Shown here piece after piece: positions 5,954 to 7,163 of a DNA stretch of 7,163 nt. The notes under the pieces were generated by a model, which saw only the letters and a list, made by a program, of their open reading frames with translations, was not told the origin of the DNA and did not search any database. How positions within the stretch are numbered: the first letter of the stretch is position 1; every line of letters starts with the position of its first letter. Both the position numbers and the translations under genes were made by a program. The stretch comes from Pontibacterium sp049599735 (GTDB lineage Bacteria; Pseudomonadota; Gammaproteobacteria; Pseudomonadales; Balneatricaceae): positions 1 through 7,163 of the forward strand of contig JBMYOX010000087.1 in the NCBI GenBank assembly GCA_049599735.1, read 5' to 3'.

Positions 5954-6937
5954 ATGGAGTTTTCTGAGGTGGGAATTAATTTTTTTGATGCCTTTAATGG
6001 TGATGCAGACGGGATTTGTGCGTTAATTCAATTGCGCCGGGCTGAGCCGCGTAACGCTGAACTTATCACCGGTGTAAAGCGGGATATTAATCTGCTAAAG
6101 CGTATTAATGCCTCTGAAGCTGATGTTGTCACGGTGCTGGATATATCCTTTGAGAAAAATGCTTTAGATGTTGAGCGGCTTTTATTGCAGGGTGCGTCTG
6201 TTTTTTATGCCGATCATCACAAGGCGGGTGAGTTGCCTTTATCTGTGCACCTGGATGCACATATAGATACCTCGCCGGATATTTGTACCGCGTTAATTGT
6301 TGATAAGCTGCTTGAGGGTAAGTACAGAGCCTGGGCGATCACAGCGGCTTATGGTGATAACCTTACGGCTGTTGCTGATGCGCTGGCTGAGCAATCAGGG
6401 TTTTCAGCAGAAGAGTCTGAACGGTTAAAAAAATTAGGGGTGTGTGTTAATTACAATGGTTATGGCGGCCAGCTGGATGATCTGTTTTATCATCCGGCAG
6501 AGCTGTATAAGCTTCTGGCTGATTTTGACACACCTTTTGAGTTTCTTAAGCAGCGACCTGACGTTTTTGATGTATTAAGTACGGGTTATGAAGGGGATAT
6601 GGCAAAAGCATCTTCTCTGGTACCGATTAAAGAAACTGCCACTGCCGCAACCTTTATGCTGCCCGATGAGCAGTGGGCGCGGCGTGTAAGTGGCGTTTAT
6701 GGTAACGATTTGGCAAATCAGTCACCCGGCAGGGCACATGCTGTGATCACGAAAAAGGCGGATGGTACTTATCAGGTCAGTGTGCGGGCGCCTTTAAGCA
6801 ATAAAACCGGTGCCGATGAGCTGGTGTCGCAGTTTCCAACGGGTGGCGGGCGCAAAGGTGCGGCCGGGATTAATGCGTTACCTTATGATAGGTTAGAGAT
6901 GTTTATTGCTACTTTTGAGGACCGGTACGGCGGTTAA
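5954..6937 (+). CDS. DHH/DHHA1-family phosphoesterase, possible pAp phosphatase or nanoRNase
   Basis: The protein has 327 residues and a two-domain layout. The DHH domain shows FFDAFNGDADG (D17, D19), VLDIS (D63), YADHHK (D87-H88-H89) and AYGDN (D135), the usual metal ligands for two Mn ions. The C-terminal DHHA1 part ends with GGGRKGAAGI (297-306), the substrate-binding glycine-rich motif. Relatives such as NrnA degrade short RNAs and dephosphorylate pAp, the by-product of PAPS use. Its position after cysNC makes a pAp-recycling role attractive but unproven, as this subfamily (start NFFDAFNGDADG) is not characterised to my knowledge. The ATG at 5954 directly follows the terminator T-tract and has no Shine-Dalgarno. 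GTG at 5969 with GGAG nine bases upstream (5956-5959) is a good alternative, and family starts near NFFDAF favour the shorter form. Confidence 0.85.
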   Translation: MEFSEVGINFFDAFNGDADGICALIQLRRAEPRNAELITGVKRDINLLKRINASEADVVTVLDISFEKNALDVERLLLQGASVFYADHHKAGELPLSVHLDAHIDTSPDICTALIVDKLLEGKYRAWAITAAYGDNLTAVADALAEQSGFSAEESERLKKLGVCVNYNGYGGQLDDLFYHPAELYKLLADFDTPFEFLKQRPDVFDVLSTGYEGDMAKASSLVPIKETATAATFMLPDEQWARRVSGVYGNDLANQSPGRAHAVITKKADGTYQVSVRAPLSNKTGADELVSQFPTGGGRKGAAGINALPYDRLEMFIATFEDRYGG

Positions 6938-7143
6938 CGGGGCTTGGTGGTATTTTCTTCCCGTATTCGGAAGTTGCTTTGGTGACGAATTTATACATTG
7001 AGTGCCTGCCCATACACAGGTAAGCATTCATCCATTTGATTATTGCCCTGCAGTAAAATTTGTGAAATGGCAATATCTTGTGTTTCATTCTGCCCGTCTG
7101 ATTTATGGTGATGCGTTTAAAAGTAAGCAAGATAGTTCTTATG
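6938..7143 (+). other. Intergenic stretch with no recognisable gene
   Basis: Between the DHH stop and the right-hand repeat I see no gene that I recognise. A minus-strand frame of 73 codons (7130-6909) overlaps the end of the DHH gene and resembles nothing known. A plus-strand frame open from about 7002 to the window edge has only a GTG start. No terminator with a clear T-tract is visible for the DHH gene, and no C-terminal part of an IS1595 transposase could be read here. Confidence 0.5.
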
Positions 7144-7163
7144 TAAGCGTCCGGTATCCCCCA
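7144..7163 (-). repeat. Terminal inverted repeat, right copy
   Basis: The sequence taagcgtccggtatccccca is the inverted counterpart of positions 1-20, with 18 of 20 matching. Its orientation makes it the outer end of an element lying to its left, that is inside the window, not the start of one lying beyond it. Any target duplication would be outside the sequence shown. Confidence 0.65.

Noticed and set aside
6917..6937. Sequence around accggtacggcggtta resembling the terminal repeat
   Set aside because: It needs several insertions to align and it encodes the last residues of the DHH protein (DRYGG), so chance similarity is more likely.
6909..7130. 73-codon minus-strand frame overlapping the end of the DHH gene
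   Set aside because: It overlaps the DHH coding end, has no ribosome binding site that I can see, and resembles no known protein. It cannot be excluded completely but is not supported.
1..7163. CRISPR array, tRNA or rRNA genes, phage genes
   Set aside because: No regularly spaced repeats, no cloverleaf-like sequence and no phage-type proteins were seen on either strand.

Overview
The window looks like chromosomal DNA of a gammaproteobacterium, probably a marine-type relative of Oceanospirillales, Cellvibrionales or Alteromonadales. The basis is moderate GC content, a fused CysN-CysC protein, an SLC13 permease beside the sulfate-activation genes, and the style of the DHH protein. The genus is not resolved, and this is inference from protein style only.

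Layout. Positions 1-288 hold a degenerate IS1595-family fragment: the start of a zinc-ribbon transposase on the minus strand, with an in-frame stop, cut short by an element end. Positions 353-2080 (minus) encode an SLC13/DASS-type permease with two RCK_C (TrkA-C) domains, probably for sulfate. Positions 2081-2221 are an AT-rich divergent control region with a perfect 9-9-9 dyad. Positions 2222-4009 (plus) form one uninterrupted frame. Its first ~296 codons resemble an inactivated IS630-type transposase (helix-turn-helix plus a ruined DDE domain), and its last 299 codons are a complete CysD. Positions 4009-5919 encode CysNC (ATP sulfurylase GTPase plus APS kinase), followed by a strong intrinsic terminator. 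Positions 5954-6937 encode a DHH/DHHA1 phosphoesterase. The last 226 bases show no recognisable gene and end in a 20-base sequence that is an inverted copy (18/20) of the first 20 bases of the window.

How it works together. The permease would bring in sulfate. CysD and CysN make APS at the expense of ATP and GTP hydrolysis, and the CysC domain phosphorylates APS to PAPS. The DHH protein could hydrolyse pAp, the by-product of PAPS use, although that role is inferred. The set is therefore a compact sulfate uptake and activation locus, apparently without the reductase genes (cysH, cysIJ).

The most interesting points are two. First, a transposase-derived DNA-binding domain is joined in frame to CysD and sits beside a palindrome placed between two divergent promoters, which suggests a domesticated transposase acting as the local regulator. 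Second, IS1595-type ends bound the whole window, which raises the possibility that the locus is or was a mobile cassette.
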